In this document: piece by piece, positions 32,665-43,700 of the stretch | Layout of the letters: the number at the start of each line of letters is the position of its first letter | Position numbering within the stretch: position 1 is the first letter of the stretch | From: Prochlorococcus sp. AG-459-E08 | GTDB lineage: Bacteria; Cyanobacteriota; Cyanobacteriia; PCC-6307; Cyanobiaceae | DNA length: 64,000 bases | Direction: 5' to 3' | Assembly (NCBI GenBank): GCA_003209425.1 | Contig: QCRB01000003.1 | Location: 27,208 to 91,207 of the forward strand | Translations under genes and position numbers: made by a program | Notes under the pieces: generated by a model | The model's input: the letters and a program-made list of their open reading frames with translations, nothing else | Told to the model about the DNA's origin: nothing | Database searches by the model: none

Positions 32665-33699
32665 ATGAATTTTCTCGCTTGCGATTTAGGAGGTACAAAG
32701 GTTTTATTGGGAATGTATAAAAAAAATATAAATGAGGATTCGCCCAAATTAATATTCAAAAAGAAATATTTATCTTCTTGTTGGGATTCTTTTGAACTAA
32801 TCCTAGAAGATTTCCTCAAAAATGAATGCAAAAATATTGCTCATCCTTCTTCTGCATGTTTCGCCGTAGCTGGCCCTTTATCTGACAACAAAGCACAAAT
32901 TACTAACTTATCATGGGATATCTGTGGAAATGCTTTACAGAACCAATTTAATTTCAAAAGCTGCGAGCTAATAAATGATTTCGCAGTCCAAATTTATGGA
33001 ATACCTTACTTAAAAGGAAATCAATATTCTACTATCCAAGATGGATCCCATTTTGAAGGTTCTAATAATGATTTGCATGCCATTGTTGGAGCGGGGACTG
33101 GTTTGGGCATTTCAAGAGGCATAATATCAGGAGAAAAGGTAAAAGTTTTAGCTAGTGAAGGTGGTCATGTTGAGTACTCGCCAAAGTCAAAATTAGAATG
33201 GGAATTAAAAATTTGGCTGAAGAATTACCTAAAAGTTGAGAGGATATCTTGTGAAAGAATTATAAGTGGAACTGGTTTATCAAGAATTGCCGAATGGAGA
33301 CTTAGCAAATCTGATGCCAAAGACCATCCACTACAAAAATATTTTAAAGAAATTGAGATTAGTGATGCTTTAAGAAAAAAACTACCAGAAAAAATTTGTA
33401 CTCTCTCTAATGAGGGAGATCAGCTAATGATTGAAGTAGAGAAGATTTGGTTAGGCGCTTATGCCTCTTTATTGGGAGATATTGCTCTTCAAGAATTATG
33501 CTTTGGTGGATTATGGATTTCAGGAGGTACTGCCCCAAAACATTTCAAAAACTTTAAATCAGATTTATTTATGAAACAATTTTTTGATAAGGGAAGATTA
33601 AAAGATATTCTTAAAATAATACCTCTAAAAGTAATTTTAGATGAAGACTTTGGACTCTTTAGTGCAGCCTGCAGAGCAAAAATGCTTTTAAAAAATTAA
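32665..33699 (+). CDS. glk: Glucokinase
   Basis: MNFLACDLGGTKVLLGMY; VGAGTGLGISRGI; SEGGHVEYSP. Confidence 0.9.
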   Translation: MNFLACDLGGTKVLLGMYKKNINEDSPKLIFKKKYLSSCWDSFELILEDFLKNECKNIAHPSSACFAVAGPLSDNKAQITNLSWDICGNALQNQFNFKSCELINDFAVQIYGIPYLKGNQYSTIQDGSHFEGSNNDLHAIVGAGTGLGISRGIISGEKVKVLASEGGHVEYSPKSKLEWELKIWLKNYLKVERISCERIISGTGLSRIAEWRLSKSDAKDHPLQKYFKEIEISDALRKKLPEKICTLSNEGDQLMIEVEKIWLGAYASLLGDIALQELCFGGLWISGGTAPKHFKNFKSDLFMKQFFDKGRLKDILKIIPLKVILDEDFGLFSAACRAKMLLKN

Positions 33700-33709
33700 T
33701 AACAAGAGA

Positions 33710-34657
33710 ATGTCTATTCCTGAAGTAGGTAAAAAAATAAGAGTAACAGTTCCTTCCACAACTGCTAATTTAGGGCCTGGATTTGATTGTCTTGGTGCTG
33801 CACTAGATTTATACAATGAGTTTACATTCACAAGAATTGAAGGTGGTGGAGATAGATTTGAATTAATAATGGAAAGCACAGATGGTAATCATTTAAGAGG
33901 TGGACCTGAAAACTTAGTTTTTAGAGCGGCTCAAAAAGTATGGGAGAGTGCAAATATGGATTCTTTTGCACTTGAAGCAAGAGTTAAGTTGGCAGTGCCT
34001 CCAGCACGCGGGCTTGGAAGCAGTGCTACTGCAATAGTTGCTGGACTAATTGGAGCAAATGCGATAATGAACTCCCCATTGCCCAAAGAAAAACTCCTTG
34101 AACTTGCTATTAACATAGAAGGTCATCCTGATAATGTAGTTCCCTCTCTTTTGGGTGGGCTTTGTTTGACCGCCCGCTCTTCTTCACAAAGATGGAGAAT
34201 CATAAGATGTGATTGGCACGATTCCATTAAAGCCGTTGTAGCAATACCTGCGATTCGTCTTAGTACAAATGAAGCAAGAAAGGTTATGCCAAAGAATATA
34301 CCTATATCTGATGCAGTTACAAATATGGGGGCACTTACTTTATTACTAAATGGCTTAAAAGCAGGAAATGAAGAACTAATAAAAGAGGGAATGTTTGATA
34401 AGCTACATGAACCCTACAGATGGAAACTTATTAAAGGGGGACTAGATGTAAAGGATGCCGCATTACAAGCAGGAGCTTTGGGATGCGCAATTAGTGGAGC
34501 CGGACCAAGTATCTTAGCATTGTGTAAAAAAGAAAATGGTAAAGACATTAGTCAAGCAATGGTAAGAGCATGGGAAAAGGTAGGTGTAGCTAGTAGAGCA
34601 CCATTCTTAAACGTTCAAACAAAAGGCAGTCAATTTAGCGCTATCCAGGGTAAGTAG
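33710..34657 (+). CDS. thrB: Homoserine kinase
   Basis: VTVPSTTANLGPGFDCLGAAL; PPARGLGSSATAIVAGL; GHPDNVVPSLLGG; AISGAGPSILAL. Confidence 0.96.
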   Translation: MSIPEVGKKIRVTVPSTTANLGPGFDCLGAALDLYNEFTFTRIEGGGDRFELIMESTDGNHLRGGPENLVFRAAQKVWESANMDSFALEARVKLAVPPARGLGSSATAIVAGLIGANAIMNSPLPKEKLLELAINIEGHPDNVVPSLLGGLCLTARSSSQRWRIIRCDWHDSIKAVVAIPAIRLSTNEARKVMPKNIPISDAVTNMGALTLLLNGLKAGNEELIKEGMFDKLHEPYRWKLIKGGLDVKDAALQAGALGCAISGAGPSILALCKKENGKDISQAMVRAWEKVGVASRAPFLNVQTKGSQFSAIQGK

Positions 34658-34736
34658 TTTTACTTAGGCATTTTTAATGTTATAGTCTCAAGCTAGTACA
34701 ACTTCAACTAGAATAAATAAATTATTCATTCCATAA

Positions 34737-36278
34737 ATGAATTTAGAATCTTTTCCTTGGCTATCATCTATTGTATTACTACCTATAATTGGGGCATTAA
34801 TAATGCCTTTCTTGAGTTCGAAGGAAGGAGAAGATAATACACTCCCAAGAAATATCTCATTAAGTTTTTTATTTATAGATTTTTTACTAATAATAGGCGT
34901 TCTTTTCCAAAAATTTAATACTTCAGACAGCTCTTTACAACTGGTAGAAAGAACTTCCTGGTTACCCTCAATAGGATTAGAGTGGTCTCTTGGCGTTGAT
35001 GGTTTATCTGCTCCGTTAGTAGCTTTGAGTGGGTTAATTACATTTTTATCAGCTGCCGCAAGTTGGAAAATCAAGAAAAAATCTAATTTATATTTTGCTC
35101 TTTTATTAGTTCAAGCTTCAGCACAGGCACTAGTTTTCCTATCTCAAGATTTCCTATTATTTTTCTTAGCTTGGGAACTTGAATTGGTTCCGGTATATCT
35201 TCTAATTGCAATTTGGGGAGGCAAAAAGAAGTTATATGCAGCGACTAAATTCATTCTTTATACAGCCCTAGCATCCTTATTAATACTTATCAGTGGTTTA
35301 GCTCTTGCCTTGAATGGCGAAACTTTTACTTTAAATATTACAGACTTAACCAACAAACATGTAACAGGCAGCCTTGCATTGTTATCATATCTCGGATTTT
35401 TAATTGGTTTCGGAGTAAAACTTCCAATCTTTCCACTTCATACTTGGCTACCTGATGCACATGGAGAGGCTAATGCACCAGTATCAATGTTACTTGCTGG
35501 AATACTTTTAAAAATGGGTGGCTACGCACTCTTAAGATTCAACGTTCAAATATTACCCGAAGTACATCTCCAAATTGCACCTGCATTAATCATTCTTGGA
35601 ATCATTAATATAATCTATGGAGCATTAAATGCATTCGCACAAGATAATGTTAAAAGAAGAATTGCATGTAGCTCAGTAAGTCATATGGGTTTCGTTCTAT
35701 TGGGGATTGGAGCGGTAGATGCTTTAGGGATCAGCGGAGCGATGCTTCAGATGATTAGTCACGGACTCATCGCTGCAGCTATGTTTTTCGTTACAGGATC
35801 CTTCTATGAAAGAACAAATACTCTTTCAATTCCAAATATGGGTGGATTAGCAAAGGTCTTACCAATAACTTTTGCTTTTTTCTTGGCAAGCTCTCTAGCT
35901 TCTCTAGCACTACCTGGCATGAGTGGTTTTATTAGTGAAATAACTGTATTTTTAGGTATCACAAGTCAAGAAGGCTTCAGCTCTATCTTTAGATCAATCA
36001 CAATTCTTATAGCAGCTATCGGTCTAGTACTAACTCCCATATATCTTCTATCCATGTGTAGAAGAGTATTTTTTGGGCCCAGAATTCCTGCACTAGCAAC
36101 AGTTAAGGAAATGAATGGTAGAGAGCTGACAATTGGGTTCAGTTTATTATTACCTACTTTAGTAATAGGTTTTTGGCCTAAAATCGCGATAAATTTATAC
36201 GAATCTTCAACCAATGCTCTCAGTCAGCAACTAACCTTAGCTAAATTAGTGGGTGTGATTACAACATTAGTAAATTAA
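34737..36278 (+). CDS. ndhD: NAD(P)H-quinone oxidoreductase subunit 4
   Basis: [77 protein letters not shown]. Confidence 0.96.
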   Translation: MNLESFPWLSSIVLLPIIGALIMPFLSSKEGEDNTLPRNISLSFLFIDFLLIIGVLFQKFNTSDSSLQLVERTSWLPSIGLEWSLGVDGLSAPLVALSGLITFLSAAASWKIKKKSNLYFALLLVQASAQALVFLSQDFLLFFLAWELELVPVYLLIAIWGGKKKLYAATKFILYTALASLLILISGLALALNGETFTLNITDLTNKHVTGSLALLSYLGFLIGFGVKLPIFPLHTWLPDAHGEANAPVSMLLAGILLKMGGYALLRFNVQILPEVHLQIAPALIILGIINIIYGALNAFAQDNVKRRIACSSVSHMGFVLLGIGAVDALGISGAMLQMISHGLIAAAMFFVTGSFYERTNTLSIPNMGGLAKVLPITFAFFLASSLASLALPGMSGFISEITVFLGITSQEGFSSIFRSITILIAAIGLVLTPIYLLSMCRRVFFGPRIPALATVKEMNGRELTIGFSLLLPTLVIGFWPKIAINLYESSTNALSQQLTLAKLVGVITTLVN

Positions 36279-36290
36279 TTTATTTTAATA

Positions 36291-38378
36291 ATGGATACTT
36301 CAATTTTTAATTATGGAGAATTACCAGAATTTAAGAATTTCACTCCCGAAAATATCAGAAAACAATTCCCAGTAGTACTTGAAAAGATTACCGAAGATTT
36401 TAATAATACAGAGAAAAATTTATCTAATTACTTGATTCAAAATGATCTAAATTGGGATAAAGTAATAAATCCTTTAAATGAAGTCAATGAAATTCTTAGA
36501 TGGAGTTGGGGTGTAATAAGCCACTTAAATTCAGTAAATAATTCTGAAAGTCTTAGAGATATTTATTCAAAATTTCTTCCCGAGATTATTAGCTTGAGTA
36601 ATAAGTTCGGACAAAGTAAAATAATTTACAATTCTTTAGTCAAGCTTAAAGAAACAAATAATTTTGATCAAATCAAAAACAGAATTTTAGATAAAGAAAT
36701 TCTTGAGATGCAACATAGAGGAATTTCATTGCAAAAAAATGATCAAGAAAATTTCAACAATATTTCAGAAAAGCTTGGAAAGTTATCAACAGACTTCAGT
36801 AACAATGTTCTTGATGCCACTAATAAATGGTTTTTGATATTAAATAAAAAATCTGAAGTCGATGGTCTTCCTGAACGAGTACTTGAATTGATGGCAATTT
36901 CTGCACACAATCACTTAAAAAAAGATGGCGAATTTAACACTAAAAATGGTCCTTGGAAATTAAGTCTAGACATACCAACTTACACTTCATTTATGACATA
37001 TGCTACAGACCGTAACCTTAGAGAGAAACTATATAAGGCATTCGTGGGTAGAGCATCTCAAGGAGAAAAAAATAATTCGCAAATCATTGAAGAGATATTA
37101 TCTCTTAGAGCTAAACAGGCTAATCTTCTCGGTTATAAAAGTTGGGCTGAACTAAGTTTGTCTACAAAAATGGCAAAAGAGATTAAAAATGTTGAGAACC
37201 TTTTAGAAGAATTGAGAGAACCCGCATTCAAAACCGCAAAAATCGAATTAGAAACGCTCGATAAGTTTTCTAAAGCCAATGGATTTCCAAAATCACAGAA
37301 TATTGAGCCATGGGATATTAGTTATTGGTCTGAACTTCTTAGAAAGGAAAAGTTTAATTTGGATCAAGAATCTTTGAGACCTTGGTTTCCTCTAAATGAT
37401 GTATTGAGTGGTTTATTTAGATTAAGCGAAAAGCTTTTTGAAATTAAAGTGGTTGAGGCAACTGATGAGGCTCCTAAGTGGAATGATGACATTTTGTTTT
37501 TTAACATCCTCAATAATGAAGATAATAAAATAGCATCTTTTTACCTCGATCCATATTCTCGGCCTGAATCAAAGAGAGGAGGGGCTTGGATGGATGAATG
37601 TTTGAATAAAAATAATGTTGGCAAAAAGACTCTCCCTGTAGCTTACCTTGTTTGTAATCAGACTCCGCCATCAAAAGACAAACCAAGTTTGATGAGTTTT
37701 GAAGAGGTTCAGACTCTGTTCCATGAATTTGGTCATGGTCTTCAGCACATGCTTACTACTGTAAATCTTCCTCAAGCAGCTGGTATCAATAATGTGGAAT
37801 GGGATGCAGTCGAACTTCCAAGTCAATTCATGGAAAACTGGTGTTTCCACAAAAATACACTTTTGAATATTGCTAAGCACTATAAAACAGGGGAAAAATT
37901 ATCCGACGAAAATTTTGAAAAGCTCCTAAAGAATAGAACTTTTAATTGTGGTATGGCTACTCTTAGACAACTACATTTTGCGATTACTGACCTAAGATTA
38001 CATAGTAGTATTGATAAAAACGAGGGTAAAACAGCAGATGAAATAAGAAGAGAAATTGCAAAACAAACTACTGTTATTGAACCAATTCAAGAAGACCAAT
38101 TTCTTTGTTGTTTTAGTCATATATTTGCAGGCGGATATTCTGCAGGATATTACTCATATAAATGGGCTGAGGTTCTAAGTGCTGATGCATTTTCAATGTT
38201 CGAAGAAGCTGATCTAGAAAACACTCAAGATTTAAAGTTAATAGGAAAGAAATTTAAAGATACAATACTTAGTTTGGGTGGAAGCTTACCTCCACTAGAC
38301 ATATTTAAACTATTCAGGGGAAGAGAGCCGCAAACAGATTCCTTAATAAGACACTTAGGTCTATCTGGAACTACATAG
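36291..38378 (+). CDS. prlC: Oligopeptidase A/M3 family metallopeptidase
   Basis: Zinc motif LFHEFGHGLQHML; YLDPYSRPESKRGGAW. Confidence 0.94.
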   Translation: MDTSIFNYGELPEFKNFTPENIRKQFPVVLEKITEDFNNTEKNLSNYLIQNDLNWDKVINPLNEVNEILRWSWGVISHLNSVNNSESLRDIYSKFLPEIISLSNKFGQSKIIYNSLVKLKETNNFDQIKNRILDKEILEMQHRGISLQKNDQENFNNISEKLGKLSTDFSNNVLDATNKWFLILNKKSEVDGLPERVLELMAISAHNHLKKDGEFNTKNGPWKLSLDIPTYTSFMTYATDRNLREKLYKAFVGRASQGEKNNSQIIEEILSLRAKQANLLGYKSWAELSLSTKMAKEIKNVENLLEELREPAFKTAKIELETLDKFSKANGFPKSQNIEPWDISYWSELLRKEKFNLDQESLRPWFPLNDVLSGLFRLSEKLFEIKVVEATDEAPKWNDDILFFNILNNEDNKIASFYLDPYSRPESKRGGAWMDECLNKNNVGKKTLPVAYLVCNQTPPSKDKPSLMSFEEVQTLFHEFGHGLQHMLTTVNLPQAAGINNVEWDAVELPSQFMENWCFHKNTLLNIAKHYKTGEKLSDENFEKLLKNRTFNCGMATLRQLHFAITDLRLHSSIDKNEGKTADEIRREIAKQTTVIEPIQEDQFLCCFSHIFAGGYSAGYYSYKWAEVLSADAFSMFEEADLENTQDLKLIGKKFKDTILSLGGSLPPLDIFKLFRGREPQTDSLIRHLGLSGTT

Positions 38379-38964
38379 TAATTTCATCGATTATTTTGTC
38401 AACCACAGATTTATTTCTTACAAGATTTCTATGTTTATATACTTTTACTGATATTTTTTTTCCAAAATTTAAATTTGTCCACCAACCAGGGAAAACCATT
38501 AGATCCCAATAAGTAAAGAAATTAATACACTCGATATCATCAAGAAAAAAATCATTATCTGCAAGTTCTCTCAATAATTTACTATTTATTTTCATTTCTG
38601 ATATTCCTCTAAAAGGGTATTTAGGTATTAATTGAGCCATCAATGTTCCTTTATGAGGTGAACCTATAGATATTAATCTTCTTGTTCTTTTATATCCATT
38701 AAATTTTTGAATCCAATACCTACCAATTATTCCCCCCATGGAGAATCCCAAAATATCTAATTCTTTTTCTAAACCATATTTCTCTATAATTAATTCGTTT
38801 AATATACTAGTCAAATCAATAATTGAAGTCATTCCATATGAATGCCTAAGAGTAGGGGCAAAATATTCAATCCCAATATCATCAAGGTTTGAGGTGATGG
38901 AAGAAAAAATACTTGAAGTATTCCAAAGACCATGAATCAAAATAATGGGATTTCTTTTTTCCAA
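38371..38964 (-). CDS. Lipase/alpha-beta hydrolase
   Basis: IILIHGLWNTSSIF oxyanion motif; LGFSMGGIIGRYW nucleophile elbow. Confidence 0.85.
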   Translation of the reverse strand: MEKRNPIILIHGLWNTSSIFSSITSNLDDIGIEYFAPTLRHSYGMTSIIDLTSILNELIIEKYGLEKELDILGFSMGGIIGRYWIQKFNGYKRTRRLISIGSPHKGTLMAQLIPKYPFRGISEMKINSKLLRELADNDFFLDDIECINFFTYWDLMVFPGWWTNLNFGKKISVKVYKHRNLVRNKSVVDKIIDEITM

Positions 38965-38969
38965 TACTT

Positions 38970-39338
38970 TTAATTATTTTCAAGAATTCTTACTATTGAC
39001 ACTTTCCCATCAAATCCAGTAATTGGAGGATTACATTTTGTCAAAATAATTTTAATTTTTGAAAGCTTAAATTCCTGATCAATTATTTCTAAAATTGAGT
39101 TTGAATATTTTTCAATTGTGAAACAATATATTTTCTTTGATTGATCTTTTAAAATTTGAACTAATTTTGAATAGTCAACTGTTTTTTTAATATCATCATT
39201 TACGGTAGATTTTTCAAAATTAGTCCACAAAAATATATCCAAACTAAATAATTGTCCTAACTTCCTTTCTTTCTCAAGAACACCAACCCTAGCCCAAAGT
39301 TTAATATTCTCAATTTTTAAAAAAGTTTCCATTTTCAA
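38970..39338 (-). CDS. folB: Dihydroneopterin aldolase
   Basis: IKLWARVGVLEKERKLGQLFSLDIFL; TVDYSKLV; ITKCNPPITG-type tail. Confidence 0.9.
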   Translation of the reverse strand: MKMETFLKIENIKLWARVGVLEKERKLGQLFSLDIFLWTNFEKSTVNDDIKKTVDYSKLVQILKDQSKKIYCFTIEKYSNSILEIIDQEFKLSKIKIILTKCNPPITGFDGKVSIVRILENN

Positions 39339-39343
39339 AAGTT

Positions 39344-40654
39344 TTAAAGATCTTTATGTGTATAGATAGCTTTACCAGATGAAAAATCATCAACTATATT
39401 TCCATCACCTTTTAGGAAATATTTATAAGTTACCAAACCTTCTAAGCCCACAGGTCCTCTTGGTGGCATAGTTTGAGTAGAAATGCCAACTTCAGCTCCG
39501 AATCCATACCTAAAACCATCGGCAAATCTTGTAGAGCAATTATGAAAAACACCTGCACTATCAACTACATTCATAAATTTATTGGCAGTACTTGAATTTT
39601 CAGTAATTATTCCATCTGTGTGTTTTGAACTAAATTTTTGTATATGAGTAATAGCCTCATTAAGATCGTCAACAATTTTTATCGATAAGATTAAATCCAA
39701 ATATTCAGTTTCCCAGTCTTCTTGACTAGCCTCATACTTTAACCCTAATTCAACAGAACGTTTATCTCCGATTAATTTAACATCATTAGATTTAAATAAA
39801 GGTATCGCCTTTTCAAGAAAAACTGATGCAATATCTTTATGCACTAATAAAGTTTCAATAGCATTACATGCTGCAGGATATTGTATTTTACTGTCTAGAG
39901 CGACTGATAAAGCAATTTCAAGATTTGCCTCATTATCTATATACAAGTGACAAATTCCATCAGCATGACCTAGCACAGGAATTCTTGTATTATCTTGAAT
40001 AAATTTAACTAATTCATTACTTCCTCTTGGAATTATTAAATTGATATGGTTCTCGAGATTTAACATAGACATACTATCTTTTCTACTTGTAAGTAAGCAT
40101 ATTGCATTTTTATCAAGATCTAATGCAGATAAACCTTGTTGTAAGGCATTGACTATTGCAGAGTTTGTTAAATTAGCTTCACTACCCCCCTTTAGCATTA
40201 CTCCATTACCTGACCTTATTGCTAGAGAACTAATCTGCATAACAGCATCAGGCCTGGACTCAAAAATAACCCCTATTACTCCTATAGGCACTGTTTTCCT
40301 TTCTAGGATCAGTCCTTTAGAAAGCTCTCTTTTTATTTGCACTTGATTTACAGGATCAGCCAAGTCTCCAACTTTTCTTACTCCATCAATTCCTGAATTT
40401 AATTTTTCTTTTGATAACTTTAATCTAGAAAGTAACGCTTTTGAAATTCCTTTCTCTGCTGCTTTTTTATAGTCCTCACTATTAGCTTCTAAAATTTCTT
40501 TAGTATTTTTTTCTAGATAATCAGCCATAAAATTTAAGGCTTTAATTCTAGTATTATTTTTAGTCTGACTTATTTTTATTGATGCAAAACGTACTTGATC
40601 AGCTTTTTCTAAGAGATCATTTCCTGGTTGAGGGACTTCAAAGATATTAGCCAT
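39344..40654 (-). CDS. proA: Gamma-glutamyl phosphate reductase
   Basis: PIGVIGVIFESRPDAVMQISSLAIRSGNGVMLKGGSEA; VFHNCSTRFADGFRYGFGAEVGIST. Confidence 0.96.
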   Translation of the reverse strand: MANIFEVPQPGNDLLEKADQVRFASIKISQTKNNTRIKALNFMADYLEKNTKEILEANSEDYKKAAEKGISKALLSRLKLSKEKLNSGIDGVRKVGDLADPVNQVQIKRELSKGLILERKTVPIGVIGVIFESRPDAVMQISSLAIRSGNGVMLKGGSEANLTNSAIVNALQQGLSALDLDKNAICLLTSRKDSMSMLNLENHINLIIPRGSNELVKFIQDNTRIPVLGHADGICHLYIDNEANLEIALSVALDSKIQYPAACNAIETLLVHKDIASVFLEKAIPLFKSNDVKLIGDKRSVELGLKYEASQEDWETEYLDLILSIKIVDDLNEAITHIQKFSSKHTDGIITENSSTANKFMNVVDSAGVFHNCSTRFADGFRYGFGAEVGISTQTMPPRGPVGLEGLVTYKYFLKGDGNIVDDFSSGKAIYTHKDL

Positions 40655-40719
40655 AATAATTTTTAGTTAATTTAATAATAATTCAAATTTACGATACTTT
40701 AAACTAACTTTTTTCTGAA

Positions 40720-43700
40720 TTAATATCTAAAAAATAATTGAACTTGACTTTTCCAATCGCCATTAGAATCATAAGAACCTAATAATTCTAAGTTTGGATT
40801 GGCCTGAAAAGTCAAAATTCCCAAGGGTGAAAGGTCATCTCTACCTGGAACAGTTTGAAATGCAAAATTTATTGCATCAGTAATATCAAGTCCTATTTCA
40901 GCTACCCAAGCTTGAGAAGAAAATTGCTCATTAGAAGATAATTGCCCATCATTTTCTATATCTAAATTTTCATTGGAAAAAATGTTATTTAAAGAATCAT
41001 TATTTTCTAACAAGGCTGGATATAAAGATAACTGAAATCTTTCACTGAAAGCATCTGCATTATTGAGTTGAGAAATAAATGCTCTATTTATTAAATTTGC
41101 GGAGTTACCTCCAATCAAACCAATTATTTGTGATCTGTTATAACTTGGCGTACTCCTTAATTGGATTCTTCTATTTTCATCTTCAAAAGATAATTGATCT
41201 AAAAATCCCTCATAAGATGCTTCAATTTTGATAAGCCTTGAATTACCAATCCCAAATGATCCAAAGCTATTGGAAGTGGCATTTGCATTGATATCGCTTG
41301 AGATATTTGAATCCTGATTATTTTCATTTATAGGTATTATAGATTCTGGAACTTTACTAATCAAAGAAAAATTAATAAAAGGGACAACACCACTTCTTGA
41401 TGCAAATAAAATATAATTGTCTTTATTTTTATCAAGTTTAAATGGAGTCGTATATAAGTTGGCTCTTCCTTTTTTAAGATAAATCAAACCCCTAGCATTT
41501 AAATCTTTACCTACCTTTCCGTTTATATTTAGGTCCAATTTGGTATCTAAATAAGCTTGAATTATATCTGCGTATTGAACTTTAAAATCTGGGCCAAGTT
41601 TTAATTTAAGATTATTAAAACTCAAATTATCCAAATAATTAGGCAATGTTTTTCCTAAAAAAACTGAATTTAAAATTGTCTCATTTGTAATTATTTCAAT
41701 ACTTTGATTTTTATTCCAGTGGAGTTCTTGCCAATCCTTTTTATATTCTGTTCGTTTAATATTTTTATCTGATTTGTTATTTTGATTATTGCTATTTAAG
41801 TTAACGAATCCATCATTTAGAGATAAATTACCTTCTAAAACAGGATTCTCAAATGATCCACTTAAATATATATCTGAATCTATTAGAAAATTTGAATTAT
41901 CTGTCTTCAAATTAAATTTATTCGTTGTGATACTAATCTCTGATAAAACAGCATCATTTTTAGCATAAAAAGGCAAAGATCCTCTTATAAATATATCTCC
42001 AGAATCTTCCGCTTTTGCTTTAAGATTCTTGATTTCTAAAGAATCAAAATCGAAAATTATCAAACTATTAATATCTTTTATTATGTTTTTATAAAAATCA
42101 ATTTCGGAATCTTTAATTACTATAAAACCGTTCAATATTGGTTTACTTAAACTACCTTTTATTATCATCCTAAGATTAACTTCACCTTCTTTAAAAGTAA
42201 AGTACTCATCTGCAAATATATCTAGTAACTCAATAAATTTTCCATTACCAATCAATCTTAGATCTAAATTATCCGATTTATTTATAGGAATTGAGCCTTC
42301 AATATTAATGGGGATTTCAGAGCCATTTGTGAATAGAGAAAAATCAATATCAAAAATAGAATTTTTAAATTCAATTAGTCCTTTATCAATTCCTATTTTT
42401 TTATTTTTTATTGATGAATTATTAGAATAAATCTCACTTGAGAAAGATTTTGTATCAAGATCATAAAATAAATCTATATCCAAACCCCCTATAAAATCTT
42501 TTGGTTGATTAAAAAAAATGTTTGCAGTACTTAATGGTAGTTTTTTAATTCTTAAAAAACCTTTACCTTTTATGAATCCTCCTTCTAAATCAATAGAAAA
42601 TTCCTCTTTTTTATTTTTGTAATCATCTCTAGAGGTATCAAGATAGCCATCCAATTTTGCATTTAATTTATAGTTGCTTGGCCTATTGCCCTCAATAGAT
42701 ATTTTTGCATTATATCTACTACTGAATTTATTTAAATATTTTTGTAAGTTAAATTTCTCATCTTGCGCATTATTATTTTCAACAAAGTTATTTATAAAAT
42801 CAATCCTCTCTCTAAAAGAATTATTTTCTTTATTTATTTCCAAATCATCCAATATATTTGATTTACTTATTGGCGTAACTTTTTTAATATCAAAATTAAA
42901 AATATCAATGGCGGTTAGTATTGTCCAACTAGTACTGATATTGCTGAAGTATAAATTAACAAAATTATTTTTATTTGAATTATATTCTGCTTCAATTATT
43001 CCTCCATCAATTGGATAAAGTGATGAGTTGAAATTAAAAGAATTCTCTTTGAAATTGAAATCAAATAACGAATTATCTAGCTCTATATTTCTATATTTAC
43101 CTAGACTCCAAGCCAATCGCCCACCAAAATTGGACTGGTCTGAAGATATTGATCCCGAACCATTTATAATTCCTTTGATACTATCGAATTGATTGTTTCT
43201 TATAGATAATTCAAGTTCATCAAGAGGAAAATTATCAGATTTCCAAATATAATTATTATTCTCTTTAACTACTTCTATGCTCCCTTTATTAGAATTGAAA
43301 ACTCTACTAAAAGATACATTATCTAATTTAAGATTAGAATCAAATTTTATAGAGAGAAATGAAGGAATAGGAGAGTATCTATTTTTCATATTTAGGTATA
43401 ATTGGTTGTTTTTATTTTGAATATCTCCCTCCCAAGTTTCTCTAATGCGAATCCCTTTAAAGTGCGGATAATCAACATTAAATTTAATTGAAATATCAGG
43501 ATCACTAATTTTTCCTTTTAATTCTCCTTTTGCAGTAACGAAACCCCTAATATCATTTTTTCGGAAAATATTTAAATTAGATAATTGAGTTCTATTTATC
43601 TTAAAACTAGAATCTATTTCCCCAAACTTAATCCCTGTTCTATCAAACCAAAAAGGAAGATTTCCCGATATTTTAATATCTGGATTCAAGCTATTAACAT

